Shown piece by piece: positions 26,721-35,573 of a stretch of DNA of 64,000 nucleotides (its first letter is position 1; every line of letters begins with the position of its first letter). Made by a program: the position numbers and the translations under genes. Source of the stretch: UBA7455 sp026713185 (GTDB lineage Bacteria; Pseudomonadota; Gammaproteobacteria; Pseudomonadales; Azotimanducaceae); contig OY762456.1 in the NCBI GenBank assembly GCA_963665785.1, positions 2,914,001 to 2,978,000 of the forward strand. The letters run 5' to 3'. The notes under the pieces were generated by a model, which had not been told where the DNA came from, ran no database searches, and saw only the letters and a program-made list of their open reading frames with translations.

Positions 26721-26870
26721 GCACTATCATATTCATTGGACTCTGAATGAATTCAACAACTTTTTTTTACTCACTCTCATATTCATTGGACTCCGAATGA
26801 ATTCAACTATAGTTTTTGACTCACTCTCATATTCATTGGACTCTGAATGAATTCAACTATAGTTTTTGAC
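26721..26870. repeat. Three tandem 50-bp repeats spanning a gene start
   Basis: Units are 26721-26770, 26771-26820 and 26821-26870. Units 2 and 3 differ at one base; unit 1 is more diverged at its ends. Each contains ATTCATT-N8-AATGAAT and an ATG. The ATG in unit 3 starts the downstream gene at 26847. The ATGs in units 1 and 2 open 17-codon frames (unit 2: MNSTIVFDSLSYSLDSE) that stop in ATGA overlap with the next ATG. The repeat therefore triplicates the gene's own 5' end. Confidence 0.92.
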
Positions 26871-27956
26871 GAATTTTCCACAGCAAAGCCTGGCATTGAA
26901 GTGCGTGAACTAATAAAGGGATTGACGCCCTTCGATCGTATGCCTGATGAGGAATTCAGTCAAATACTCAAGCAGGCGATACTCACAGAGAATCAAAAAG
27001 ACAGTCTGATATTCAGACGCAATGATACAGACTCCAAGCTGTACTGGCTCATATCAGGAAGTCTTAATCTGCTTGATGCGAATTTTAACGTAGCCATATG
27101 CAAAGCCGGTGAGTCGAAGGCAAACAATGTGATCGACGGTAACTCACCCCATCAACTGACTGCCATTTCAACGGAACATTCCCAGATTCTCACTGTGGAA
27201 CGGGAAGCGATGAAATCCCTTGTCGGTGGCAACACAGTTGCAGCCTCAGAGGCATTTGTAGATGTCAATTCCGATTCTGCAGATACATCTTTTAATAAAC
27301 AGATGCAGGAAGATGACGTAGACTGGATGTCTGTATTGCTCAGTTCACCTCTGTTTGATTTCATTCCACCCACCAATATCCAGACCCTGTTTGCCAGATT
27401 CGAGAAAACTCACTATGCTTCAGGAGATGTTGTCATCAGCCAGGGAGATGAAGGTAATTACTTTTATGTCCTGGAATCCGGTCGGGCCAGGGTTGAACGG
27501 TCTGATGGAAGAAATACCACTACCCTCACTGATTTGAAACCGGGTGATAACTTTGGACAGGATGCACTCATCAGTAATCTGCCCAGAAATGCAACTGTCA
27601 CCATGCTATCCGGCGGAACCTTGATGCATCTGTCAAAAGTTCACTTTGAAAGCCTGTTGATGCAACCTGTCATCGAAACATTATCCATGGAGGAAACCCT
27701 GGAAATGGTGAGACAGGATGAACCCCGAACCTGCATAATTGATGTGCGTAATTCCGGAGAAGTGAAAACAGAGGGCATCCCGGGCAGCTTGAATATTCCA
27801 CTGCTTCAATTGCGGAGTCACTCCGCCAGGCTTGATACCGGTGTGATTTATGTCATGACAGATGACGGCGGCAAACGAGCTGAACTGGGGGCCTGGATTC
27901 TGAATGAAAAGGGTTATTCCGCCTATGTTCTCGATCAGCAAAATCGGGTAAATTGA
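26847..27956 (+). CDS. Tandem cyclic-nucleotide-binding domains plus rhodanese-like domain
   Basis: A 369-residue soluble protein. A degenerate cNMP-binding fold lies at about 25-125, a better one at 165-275 with the phosphate-cassette-like FGQDALISNLPRNATV (Arg retained), and a rhodanese-like domain at about 290-366 (CIIDVRNSGEVKTEGIPGSLNIP). The rhodanese active-site loop reads VMTDDGGKRAE, with no catalytic Cys, so it is probably a binding module. There is no DNA-binding domain, so this is not a CRP-type regulator. The start codon directly follows an in-frame TGA and lacks a ribosome site; translation may rely on coupling through the upstream repeats. Effector and target are unknown. Confidence 0.75.
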   Translation: MNSTIVFDEFSTAKPGIEVRELIKGLTPFDRMPDEEFSQILKQAILTENQKDSLIFRRNDTDSKLYWLISGSLNLLDANFNVAICKAGESKANNVIDGNSPHQLTAISTEHSQILTVEREAMKSLVGGNTVAASEAFVDVNSDSADTSFNKQMQEDDVDWMSVLLSSPLFDFIPPTNIQTLFARFEKTHYASGDVVISQGDEGNYFYVLESGRARVERSDGRNTTTLTDLKPGDNFGQDALISNLPRNATVTMLSGGTLMHLSKVHFESLLMQPVIETLSMEETLEMVRQDEPRTCIIDVRNSGEVKTEGIPGSLNIPLLQLRSHSARLDTGVIYVMTDDGGKRAELGAWILNEKGYSAYVLDQQNRVN

Positions 27957-28051
27957 CTCATCAAAATATCTGTTTGCAACTGGGAAGTTTCAATCGGAAA
28001 TTATTTGTGCAAATGCGTTAGTGCAATAATGAATGACAAGAGGTGAGTGTG

Positions 28052-28393
28052 ATGGAGAACTGCCTGTTCTGTAATATTGTCAGCAGGGATATCCCTGCCG
28101 ACATCATCCATGAGGACGATCAGGTGATTGCGTTCAGGGATGTTAATCCCCAGGCCCCTGTACATGTTCTGATAGTCCCTCACAGGCACATCAGCACTGT
28201 CAATGATCTGACTGACAAGGACCAGTCTCTGACCGGCCATATGATATTGACCGCTGGACAAATCGCCAGGCAATCGGGGATTGATGATTCCGGCTATCGT
28301 CTGATCATGAATTGCAATCAGGAAGGCGGTCAGACAGTATTTCATATTCACCTGCACCTTCTTGGTGGACGTCAACTGACCCACCTTGGGTAG
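28052..28393 (+). CDS. HIT family (HINT-type) protein
   Basis: A 113-residue histidine-triad protein with MENCLFCNIVSRDIPADI, HVLIVPHRHI and the catalytic HIHLHLLGG (His98, 100, 102). HINT proteins hydrolyse nucleoside phosphoramidates such as AMP-lysine. ATG 28052 is used, with GAGGTGAG upstream. coq7 begins 7 bp after its stop. Confidence 0.92.
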   Translation: MENCLFCNIVSRDIPADIIHEDDQVIAFRDVNPQAPVHVLIVPHRHISTVNDLTDKDQSLTGHMILTAGQIARQSGIDDSGYRLIMNCNQEGGQTVFHIHLHLLGGRQLTHLG

Positions 28394-28399
28394 AATCTT

Positions 28400-29047
28400 A
28401 TGACAATCTCCACAATTCACCAATCAGTCGATCAATTTATCTGTACTTTTGACCGGATTCTGAAAGTCACTACCGGGACATTGGGAGCATCAGACAGACC
28501 ATCACCAGCCATTACTCTGGCATCACCACAACTCAATGACAGGGAGCAGCAACTGTCTGCAAGCCTCATGCGTATTAACCATTCGGGTGAAGTCTGCGCC
28601 CAGGCACTTTATCAGGGTCAGACTATGACTGCGAAGAACAGAAGGGTTGCCGCCGCAATGGAAAAAGCCTCAGAAGAAGAATTCGATCATCTGGTCTGGT
28701 GCGAAGATCGACTCAGGGAACTGGACTCCCATGTGAGCTATCTCAATCCACTATGGTATGTCGGGTCGGTATCCATGGGCGCCATTGCCGGAATGCTGGG
28801 TGACAGGATAAACCTGGGCTTTGTCGCTGCTACCGAGGAGGCAGTCGTGGACCACCTCCATGATCATCTGAAGAAACTACCGGAAGCTGACGTCCGATCC
28901 CGTGCCATACTTGAACAGATGCAGGAAGATGAAAGGCAACATGGGCACCTGGCTATGGATTCCGGCGGACGGAAATTTCCGAATCCGGTCAGGAAAATGA
29001 TGCGTTCCGTGTCAAAAGTGATGACCGGTGCCTCTCGATGGATTTAG
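28400..29047 (+). CDS. coq7: Ubiquinone hydroxylase Coq7 (DMQ monooxygenase)
   Basis: A 215-residue di-iron hydroxylase: SLMRINHSGEVCAQALYQGQ (first Glu ligand), EEEFDHLVWCEDRL (ExxH), ATEEAVVDHLHDHL and MQEDERQHGHLA (ExxxH). It hydroxylates demethoxyubiquinone in ubiquinone synthesis, and so points to aerobic respiration. The N-terminal 50 residues are variable, as usual in the bacterial Coq7 family. It is likely transcribed with the HIT gene. Confidence 0.93.
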   Translation: MTISTIHQSVDQFICTFDRILKVTTGTLGASDRPSPAITLASPQLNDREQQLSASLMRINHSGEVCAQALYQGQTMTAKNRRVAAAMEKASEEEFDHLVWCEDRLRELDSHVSYLNPLWYVGSVSMGAIAGMLGDRINLGFVAATEEAVVDHLHDHLKKLPEADVRSRAILEQMQEDERQHGHLAMDSGGRKFPNPVRKMMRSVSKVMTGASRWI

Positions 29048-29075
29048 GAGGCTGTCCGAGAACAGGTACTGGCTG

Positions 29076-29486
29076 TCAGCGGTCTTTCGATAACTGATCT
29101 GAAGCAGCAAATGGCTGATGATGGATGAATTGGACACGGGTTCCATCCGGGTCTTCACAATAAAAGCTTCTTGCCCCATCACGATGCGTTTTGGGAGCCA
29201 TGAGCATTTTTACTCCCTGTTCCTTCAGATATTCATACCACAGATCAACTTTACCAATGTCATTGATTAAAAAACCGATATGATCAAGCCTGCCAGGCAC
29301 TGCTTCACCCTGAATACGGTGCAGTGCCAGATTGTCATTTCCGTTAGTCAGATAGACATTGTCAGCATCAGGCCGCCACTCTACTGCCATTCCAACCAGT
29401 TCGGTATAAAAGTGTTCAGTTGATTCAAGTTCACGAACTTTCAATGCAATGTGATGCATGCCGTCTGTCTTGCCGGGACGATTCAT
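29076..29486 (-). CDS. VOC (glyoxalase/bleomycin-resistance) family protein
   Basis: A 136-residue single VOC module: GMHHIALKVRELESTEHFYTEL (quoted in part: HHIALKVRELESTEHFYTEL), LDHIGFLINDIGKVDLWYEYL and YCEDPDGTRVQFIHH, giving the His...Glu/His metal ligand pattern of the family. VOC enzymes include glyoxalase I and extradiol dioxygenases; the substrate cannot be told. It is 1 bp after the OsmC gene and probably the last gene of the trp transcription unit. Confidence 0.8.
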   Translation of the reverse strand: MNRPGKTDGMHHIALKVRELESTEHFYTELVGMAVEWRPDADNVYLTNGNDNLALHRIQGEAVPGRLDHIGFLINDIGKVDLWYEYLKEQGVKMLMAPKTHRDGARSFYCEDPDGTRVQFIHHQPFAASDQLSKDR

Positions 29487-29487
29487 A

Positions 29488-29907
29488 TCAGCTATTCACA
29501 ATTTCATAATCATGAGTAATCTCAACCCCGCCTCTACCAAGCATAATCGATGCAGAACAATACTTGTCTGCAGACAGGTCGACGGCACGTTTAACATGAC
29601 TATCCTTAAGATTCTTACCGGTCACGATAAAATGCACGTGAATTCCAGTAAACACATGGGGAACATCGTCTGCCCTCTGCGCGGCAATCTCCACCAGACA
29701 ATCCTGGACGGACTGCCTGGCTTTTCCAAGGATATTGATAACATCGTAACTGGTACAGCCTCCCAGGCCCATTAACATCAGTTCCATTGGGCGGCAACCG
29801 ATATTTCTCCCACCTGCACTCTCCGGCCCTTCCATCAGAACTGCATGTCCACTGCCGGATTCAGCCAGGAACTGAACGCCGTCAACCCATTTGATGGTTG
29901 CTTTCAT
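29488..29907 (-). CDS. OsmC family peroxiredoxin-like protein
   Basis: A 139-residue OsmC/YhfA protein with RPMELMLMGLGGCTSYDVINIL and the second cysteine in SADKYCSASIML. The two conserved Cys are those that reduce organic hydroperoxides in OsmC and Ohr. The GGCT-type sequence is nearer YhfA than Ohr, so the physiological substrate is open. The start overlaps trpC by 4 bp. Confidence 0.86.
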   Translation of the reverse strand: MKATIKWVDGVQFLAESGSGHAVLMEGPESAGGRNIGCRPMELMLMGLGGCTSYDVINILGKARQSVQDCLVEIAAQRADDVPHVFTGIHVHFIVTGKNLKDSHVKRAVDLSADKYCSASIMLGRGGVEITHDYEIVNS

Positions 29908-30719
29908 GTGACGTCTTCCTCAAAGAATAACTGCTTCAGTCTTTGGCCGGGGTTCTCATCAGCCATCAGTGATTCGCCGACCAGAAATCCCTTTACACCG
30001 GCATCTGTAAGCCGGTTTACATCTTCGCGCGTGGCGATACCGCTTTCACTGATCACAGGAATTTCTTCAGGAATGCTATCCATAAGATCTATGGTGGTGT
30101 TAAGTGAGACAGTAAATGTATGCAGATTACGATTGTTTATACCAATCAATCGAGGGTTAAGCGCCAGCGCCATTTCCAGTTCATCCGGGTTATGAACCTC
30201 TATCAATACATCCAGACCCAATTCCCCAGCGAGATCCGACAGTGTTTTCAGGCTTTCAGCATCCAGTATTGCAGCGATCAGCAGAATGCAATCCGCCCCT
30301 ATAGCCCTTGCTTCGAAGACCTGGTAAGTATCGACAATAAAGTCTTTGCGCAACACCGGCAAGGTACATTCTGCCCGTGCCTGAACCAGATATTCGTTCC
30401 TGCCATGAAAGAACTGCCGGTCCGTCAGCACGGACAGGCAAGCCGCTCCCGCTGCTGCAAAATCCTGAGCAATTTCAGATGCCACAAAATTTTCACGTAT
30501 GATACCCCTGGAAGGAGAAGCCTTCTTCAGTTCGGCAATTACAGCCGGTCTCCCCTGTTTCGACCGGGTAAGAATACAGTCCACAAAGCCACGAGGTCTT
30601 TCATCGCTGCATAGTGCCTGTCGTTGCATCACAAATCTGGAAATAGACGCCTGTCCTTTTTCGACCTCCTGGACCTTCTTCGCAATAATTCTCTGGAGAA
30701 TGTCCGGGACATCAGCCAT
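29904..30719 (-). CDS. trpC: Indole-3-glycerol phosphate synthase
   Basis: A 271-residue single-domain TrpC (IAELKKASPSRGIIRENF, VLRKDFIVDTYQVFEARAIGAD (quoted in part: LRKDFIVDTYQVFEARA), GINNRNLHTF, ISESGIATREDVNRL). It makes indole-3-glycerol phosphate from CdRP. It lacks the fused TrpF domain of E. coli. ATG 30719 overlaps the trpD stop by 8 bp. Confidence 0.96.
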   Translation of the reverse strand: MADVPDILQRIIAKKVQEVEKGQASISRFVMQRQALCSDERPRGFVDCILTRSKQGRPAVIAELKKASPSRGIIRENFVASEIAQDFAAAGAACLSVLTDRQFFHGRNEYLVQARAECTLPVLRKDFIVDTYQVFEARAIGADCILLIAAILDAESLKTLSDLAGELGLDVLIEVHNPDELEMALALNPRLIGINNRNLHTFTVSLNTTIDLMDSIPEEIPVISESGIATREDVNRLTDAGVKGFLVGESLMADENPGQRLKQLFFEEDVT

Positions 30720-31740
30720 TGGCGGCAACCTGCCGGGTGAAATCCACAAAATCTTTCAGCTTCTCCATGGCAAGACCATTACCAATGGCATCTCTGGCCA
30801 TCTCCACACCATCTCCAAGAGTCGCTGTCTTGCCGGCTACATGGATTGCAGCACCTGCATTCAACACCACCATATCCATGGCTGCCTGATTACTGCCCTG
30901 CAACGCCTGATGGACCAGTTCCAGACTTTCGTTTGAATTTCCGACACGCAATGAATCTATCGGCTGCTGCTTACAGTCAAACTGTCCTGGCTCCACTTTG
31001 TATTCCCTGATTTCTCCATTCTTCAACTCCGCAACCAAAGTCGGTGCTGCAATGCTGATTTCATCCAGTCCATCATCCGAGTGAACAACCATTACGTGTT
31101 TGCTGCCCAGGGCTTTTAGTACATTGGCAACCGGTACAACCCACCGGGCATCGTAAACTCCCAGTAATTGGCGTTTCGCGCCGGCAGGGTTGGTCAATGG
31201 TCCCAGCAGATTAAAAATGGTGCGAACTACCATTTCCCGTCTCGGTCCTATCGCGTGCTTCATTGCACTGTGATGATTCAGGGCAAAAAGAAAACCTACT
31301 CCAATGGATTCAATACAACGCGCTACCTGAATCGGATCAAGCATGATACTGGCGCCAGCCTTCTCCAGTACATCTGCGCTGCCACTTATGCTGCTGGCTG
31401 CCCTGTTTCCATGCTTTGCTACCCGCACGCCGGATGCCGCCGCTACAAAGGCACTGGCAGTTGACACGTTAAATTTGTTAGACCCACTCCCTCCCGTGCC
31501 GCAAGTGTCTACCAATCCTTCGGTATCCACGAAGACCGGCGTTGCCAACTCTCGCATTACGATCGTGGCAGCGGTTATCTCATCAACTGTCTCACCCTTG
31601 CTTCTTAAACCCACCAGAAAGCCACCTATCTGGGCAGGCGTTGCTTCACCAGTCATTATCATTCGCATGATTTCGACCATCTCACCCTTCGTCAGGTCTT
31701 CACCATCAAGGACCCGTGCTATCGCAGCAGGCATATCCAT
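30712..31740 (-). CDS. trpD: Anthranilate phosphoribosyltransferase
   Basis: A 342-residue TrpD with the PRPP motif VDTCGTGGSGSNKFNVSTA, KHGNRAASSISGSADVLE and LLGPLTNPAGAKRQLLGVY. I chose the ATG at 31740, with GGAG nine bases upstream, rather than the in-frame ATG at 31758. It converts anthranilate to phosphoribosyl-anthranilate. It follows trpG and is unfused. Confidence 0.96.
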   Translation of the reverse strand: MDMPAAIARVLDGEDLTKGEMVEIMRMIMTGEATPAQIGGFLVGLRSKGETVDEITAATIVMRELATPVFVDTEGLVDTCGTGGSGSNKFNVSTASAFVAAASGVRVAKHGNRAASSISGSADVLEKAGASIMLDPIQVARCIESIGVGFLFALNHHSAMKHAIGPRREMVVRTIFNLLGPLTNPAGAKRQLLGVYDARWVVPVANVLKALGSKHVMVVHSDDGLDEISIAAPTLVAELKNGEIREYKVEPGQFDCKQQPIDSLRVGNSNESLELVHQALQGSNQAAMDMVVLNAGAAIHVAGKTATLGDGVEMARDAIGNGLAMEKLKDFVDFTRQVAANG

Positions 31741-31779
31741 TTGTCTTTTCTCCTTCATTCCGGTTACTGTTTTATCCTG

Positions 31780-32351
31780 TTACCGGCCATTGATGAAGTT
31801 GGCCAGGAGTTCATGTCCGTATTCAGTCAGGATGATTCAGGATGGAACTGCACTCCATCTACTGGATGTTCCCTGTGTGAAATACCCATGATCTCATCTA
31901 TTTTCCCCTGCCGCATAGTCCATGCTGTCAGTTTCATTTCATCAGGTACCTCGTCAACCACAAGGGAATGATACCGGGTCGCAGTAAACGGACTCGGTAA
32001 ATCCGCAAATAACCCTGAACCATCATGGTGAATTTCGGAAGTCTTGCCGTGCATAACCCGTCTGGCCTTTACGATTCTGCTGCCGAACACCTGTCCGATA
32101 CTCTGATGACCAAGACAAATGCCAAGAATGGGTATCAAACCGGCAAAACGGTTTATCAGTTCCATTGAGATACCCGCCTTATCCGGCGTACAAGGTCCGG
32201 GTGAAATCACAATCTGATGCGGTGACAGCGTCTCAATCTCCTCAAGAGTCATTTCATCGTTTCGTTTGACCAGGACCTCATGGCCCAACTCATAGAGATA
32301 CTGCACCACATTCCAGGTAAAGGAATCATAGTTGTCAATCATTAAAATCAT
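31780..32351 (-). pseudogene. trpG: Anthranilate synthase component II (TrpG/PabA type), frameshifted at C-terminus
   Basis: The frame begins MILMIDNYDSFTWNVVQYL and has the glutaminase motifs GPCTPDKAG, nucleophile Cys in LGICLGHQSIGQ, and GVQFHPES with the catalytic His and Glu. It then stops at 31827 (ESS*). In the -1 frame the sequence continues with the expected tail LTEYGHELLANFINGR and a TAA at 31780-31782. One base therefore seems missing near 31827-31838. The catalytic residues precede the break, so the product lacks only about 17 residues and may work. A sequencing error is a real alternative. trpE ends one base before its start. The class 'pseudogene' marks the frameshift only. Confidence 0.85.
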
Positions 32352-32352
32352 T

Positions 32353-33921
32353 TCAATCACCTCCCCCCGCCGCCTGACCAACTATCTCACGAGATTCTTC
32401 CCTGTTGTATTCACGTGTATTTTCTGCAGTGCCGTATTCAACTTCCAGGCCTGATTCTGCCATTGCAGCTGCCAAAAAAATGGATCGCGCCTTGTTCATT
32501 GTTTCCTTCCACTCCAATTCCGGAACAGAATCTGCAACAACGCCGGCGCCAGCCTGTATGTAGAGTTTATTGTCTTTGATGATCGCGGTTCGAATGGCTA
32601 TCGCTGTATCCATATTTCCGTTCCACGAAAGGTAACCAACGGCACCGCCAAAGATACCGCGTTTTTCTGTCTCGAATTCATCTATGATCTCCATTGCCCG
32701 GATCTTGGGAGCACCGCTCAATGTACCTACAGGGAGAGTTGCACGCAGGAGATTGATCCCGGTTACAGCAGGTTGCACCCTGCCTCTGACATTGGAAGCG
32801 ATATGCATCACATGAGCATAGTGCTCAATAGTCATCATCTCGGTGACTTCAACGGAACCCGGATCACATACTTTGCCGATGTCATTCCTCCCCAGGTCAA
32901 TCAGCATCAGATGCTCCGCGATTTCCTTGGAATCCGACTGAAGTTCCTGTTCCATCGCAAGATCATCTGCCGCATCCCTGCCTCTTCTCCGGGTACCTGC
33001 AAGTGGCCGAACAGTAACCTCGCCTGAATCCAGTCGCGCCAGTATTTCAGGTGAGGAACTGACAATCTGACAATCATCCAGATCCATAAAATACATATAA
33101 GGCGAGGGATTCAAGGTACGCAGGGCCCGATAGAGATGTAAGGGGTCATTTTCGAAAGTCACAGACATGCGTTGTGACAGTACAACCTGCATCACGTCAC
33201 CTTCCACGATATAGTCCCTGATTTTCTCTACATCATGCATGAAGCGGGTTTTTCCATAACTGGAAACGAAATCCGATTCGTGTATGTTTGGCCCTCTCGC
33301 CGGATTTCTTATAAAAGAAGGGACCTCCCCCTGCATTGCATGCTGCATCTGGTCCAGTCTTGCTTCAGCTTTATCAAGGGCATCCGGATCATCCGTAGCT
33401 GCATGAGAAATGATATGAATCTTTGCCTTTAGACTGTCAAAAACAATCAGGTCGTTAGATACCATCAACAGTATGTCCGGGCAACCAATATTGTCTGGAG
33501 GTTCGGTGTAACGAAGTTTCTTTTCAACATATCTGATGGTGTCATAACCGAAATAACCCACCAGCCCGCCGGTATAATTCGGCAAACCTGGCAAGTCCGG
33601 ATATCGGAACCGGCTCTGGAATTCTTCTATGTCACCGAGAGGGTCCTCAGATAGTCTTTGTTCGACGACTTCGCCATTAATCTCCCTCGTGAAACAATTA
33701 CCGCTTATTTTCAGTATTTGACTTGATGGCAGACCTACCACCGAGAATCTGGCCCACTTTTCACCACCCTGTGCTGCGGATTCGAGCAGATAACTGTAGG
33801 GGCCACGGGCAACCTTGATATAACAGGACAGGGGAGTGTCCAGATCAGCAAACAACTCTCTGGTGACCGGAATATGGTTAAATCCCTCTGTTGCAAGCCG
33901 GGCATATTTTTCAGGTGTCAT
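32353..33921 (-). CDS. trpE: Anthranilate synthase component I
   Basis: A 522-residue TrpE (MTPEKYARLATEGFNHIPV, LLESAAQGGEKWARFSVVG, GDVMQVVLSQRM, PLAGTRRRGRDAADDLAME, LPVGTLSGAPKIRAMEIIDE). The Leu-Glu-Ser motif near the N-terminus is the tryptophan feedback site. It is the first gene of trpE-trpG-trpD-trpC. No tandem-Trp leader peptide was found upstream, so classical attenuation is not indicated. ATG 33921 is preferred to an upstream in-frame start at 33939. Confidence 0.95.
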   Translation of the reverse strand: MTPEKYARLATEGFNHIPVTRELFADLDTPLSCYIKVARGPYSYLLESAAQGGEKWARFSVVGLPSSQILKISGNCFTREINGEVVEQRLSEDPLGDIEEFQSRFRYPDLPGLPNYTGGLVGYFGYDTIRYVEKKLRYTEPPDNIGCPDILLMVSNDLIVFDSLKAKIHIISHAATDDPDALDKAEARLDQMQHAMQGEVPSFIRNPARGPNIHESDFVSSYGKTRFMHDVEKIRDYIVEGDVMQVVLSQRMSVTFENDPLHLYRALRTLNPSPYMYFMDLDDCQIVSSSPEILARLDSGEVTVRPLAGTRRRGRDAADDLAMEQELQSDSKEIAEHLMLIDLGRNDIGKVCDPGSVEVTEMMTIEHYAHVMHIASNVRGRVQPAVTGINLLRATLPVGTLSGAPKIRAMEIIDEFETEKRGIFGGAVGYLSWNGNMDTAIAIRTAIIKDNKLYIQAGAGVVADSVPELEWKETMNKARSIFLAAAMAESGLEVEYGTAENTREYNREESREIVGQAAGGGD

Positions 33922-34092
33922 GTAAATCTCACTGCGCACAACAGGTTCAAATTGACCTTTCTCTGGATATCCTGTGATCGTCGGGAACGGTTTATATGTT
34001 TAATGGTATTCTCTCGCCAATGGATCCTGGGACAGCAAGAACATGAAACCAGTCCAGCAACCCTGCGCAATGCACTCCAAAAGCGCTGGGGG

Positions 34093-34116
34093 ATTCTAAC
34101 ACACGTCAGGCCTGAC
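34093..34116 (-). promoter_or_regulatory. Possible trp promoter with adjoining palindrome
   Basis: On the minus strand the perfect 12-bp palindrome GTCAGGCCTGAC (34105-34116) is followed after 6 bases by an extended -10 box, TGT-TAGAAT (-10 box at 34093-34098 complement). It lies about 170 bp upstream of trpE. The palindrome is a candidate operator. Confidence 0.35.
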
Positions 34117-34164
34117 AAAGCAGTGGTCATTTCGTTTCAGGAAACTATTGAGATTTTTTAGGGC

Positions 34165-34644
34165 TCAAAAAAAATTATCAAGTGTAAGGGAAAACGTCAG
34201 CAGATTAACATCACCCATGGATTCCACTCCAGTTTGTTCAAATTGAAGGGACTGTACGGACTGTATTGCCTTCACTGCAACCTCGGGAATCCGGATAATC
34301 GCCCGTTCGAAGTTTCTCCGTTTAATGACAGACAAGCCATGGACCAGCAGTTTTTTGCCAAAACCCGATTCCTGATACCGGGGATGTAGATACCAGGCAA
34401 TCACTTCACCAGTGTTACCATCCTGATGCATCGTCTCCCGGGGATTACCTACAGCGATCACCCCAAATGGCTCGGTGTCTTCCGCTAGATAGGTAAAAAC
34501 ACCGGATTCTGCAAACAGTGATGACCAGTCAGTCAATCCGGTTCTCCCGAAAACACCTCCCAGAGCATCCTGTTCAAGGCTGATTAACGCAACAGCATCA
34601 TCTATACCGGCCCTGCGAATCGCAACAGGAGCAATTTTCTGCAT
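34165..34644 (-). CDS. GNAT family N-acetyltransferase
   Basis: About 159 residues with a GNAT core: VAIRRAGIDDAVALISLEQDA, EDTEPFGVIAVGNP, VIAWYLHPRYQESGFGKKLLVHGL (acetyl-CoA loop RYQESGFGKKLL, close to Q/RxxGxG/A) and the beta strand ERAIIRIPEVAVKAIQ. Several in-frame ATG codons exist (34671, 34653, 34644); I chose 34644 for the AGGG nine bases upstream. The substrate cannot be told. It is upstream of trpE on the same strand but 240 bp away. Confidence 0.75.
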   Translation of the reverse strand: MQKIAPVAIRRAGIDDAVALISLEQDALGGVFGRTGLTDWSSLFAESGVFTYLAEDTEPFGVIAVGNPRETMHQDGNTGEVIAWYLHPRYQESGFGKKLLVHGLSVIKRRNFERAIIRIPEVAVKAIQSVQSLQFEQTGVESMGDVNLLTFSLTLDNFF

Positions 34645-34921
34645 CCGTATCATCCCTGACCTGAAAACCATAATCCCGCAAGGTTATTTCCCGCAGGATA
34701 CTTGTTCAAGAAATGTGGCGAATTGTTGTACAGGCCTGGTTTCAGGTCATTCATTTCAATATTCTACCCATCATTACTCCAGCATGACGTTTCCAGCACT
34801 GCAAAATCAAGGAAAGAAACAGTTTTGAACATGCAACAACCAACCATTATCTGGCGAAACCCGTAACCCACTGTTATGCTTCGTCAGCAATTACAAAAAT
34901 GAATAAGGAACATCATCGGTG

Positions 34922-35503
34922 ATGAACGAGGAATTCCAGGATCAGAATCTATCTTCTATAAACTTTATGGAAGAGAAACTGTTCAAGTCACGGGCTATCT
35001 CAATATTTGGGCAAATCAACGAGAAAACCGCCCGAAAGGTGACAGAGCAGTTACTCGCCCTGTCTGCCGATAGTAATGCTCCTATCACCATCTACATCAG
35101 TTCCCCCGGAGGGCACGTAGAATCCGGCGATGTAATCTACGATATGATTAAATTCATCAAGCCTGAAGTGCGTGTAGTTGGGACAGGTTGGGTAGCCAGT
35201 GCAGCAACCAATATATATCTGGCAGCCAGAAAGGAAAACAGATTCTCGTTGCCCAATACTCGTTACCTGGTGCACCAACCCTCGGGAGGGTCTCAGGGAG
35301 ATGCCACGGATATCCAGATTCAAATGGAACAGATTCTCAAGACCAAGGAACGGATCAACAGGATAATAGCCGAAGAGACGGGACGACCTCTGGAACAAGT
35401 ACAGAAAGATACTGATCGTGATTACTGGATGTCCGTAGAGGAAGCCATCGACTACGGCATTGTCAGCAAGGTCATCACATCTGTCTCGGAAATCGGTGGG
35501 TAA
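34922..35503 (+). CDS. ClpP-family serine protease
   Basis: A 193-residue ClpP-like protein with the SPGGHVESGDVIYDMIKFI motif, catalytic Ser93 in GTGWVASAATNIYLAA, catalytic His118 in TRYLVHQPSGG and Asp in KDTDRDYWMSVEEAIDYGIV. The sequence around Ser (GWVASAAT) departs from canonical GQAASMGA, and neither clpX nor clpA is adjacent, so it looks like a second, divergent ClpP rather than the housekeeping one. It probably forms a protease ring that needs an unfoldase partner. Confidence 0.85.
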   Translation: MNEEFQDQNLSSINFMEEKLFKSRAISIFGQINEKTARKVTEQLLALSADSNAPITIYISSPGGHVESGDVIYDMIKFIKPEVRVVGTGWVASAATNIYLAARKENRFSLPNTRYLVHQPSGGSQGDATDIQIQMEQILKTKERINRIIAEETGRPLEQVQKDTDRDYWMSVEEAIDYGIVSKVITSVSEIGG

Positions 35504-35573
35504 ACCGGCCGATATTATTTCGTCATCCCCATTGAATCCGTATTAAAGCCTTCAAAAAACATCAGGGAACATC

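Noticed and set aside
33922..34164. trp leader peptide/attenuator upstream of trpE
   Set aside because: No short open frame with tandem Trp codons and no terminator-antiterminator hairpins were found.
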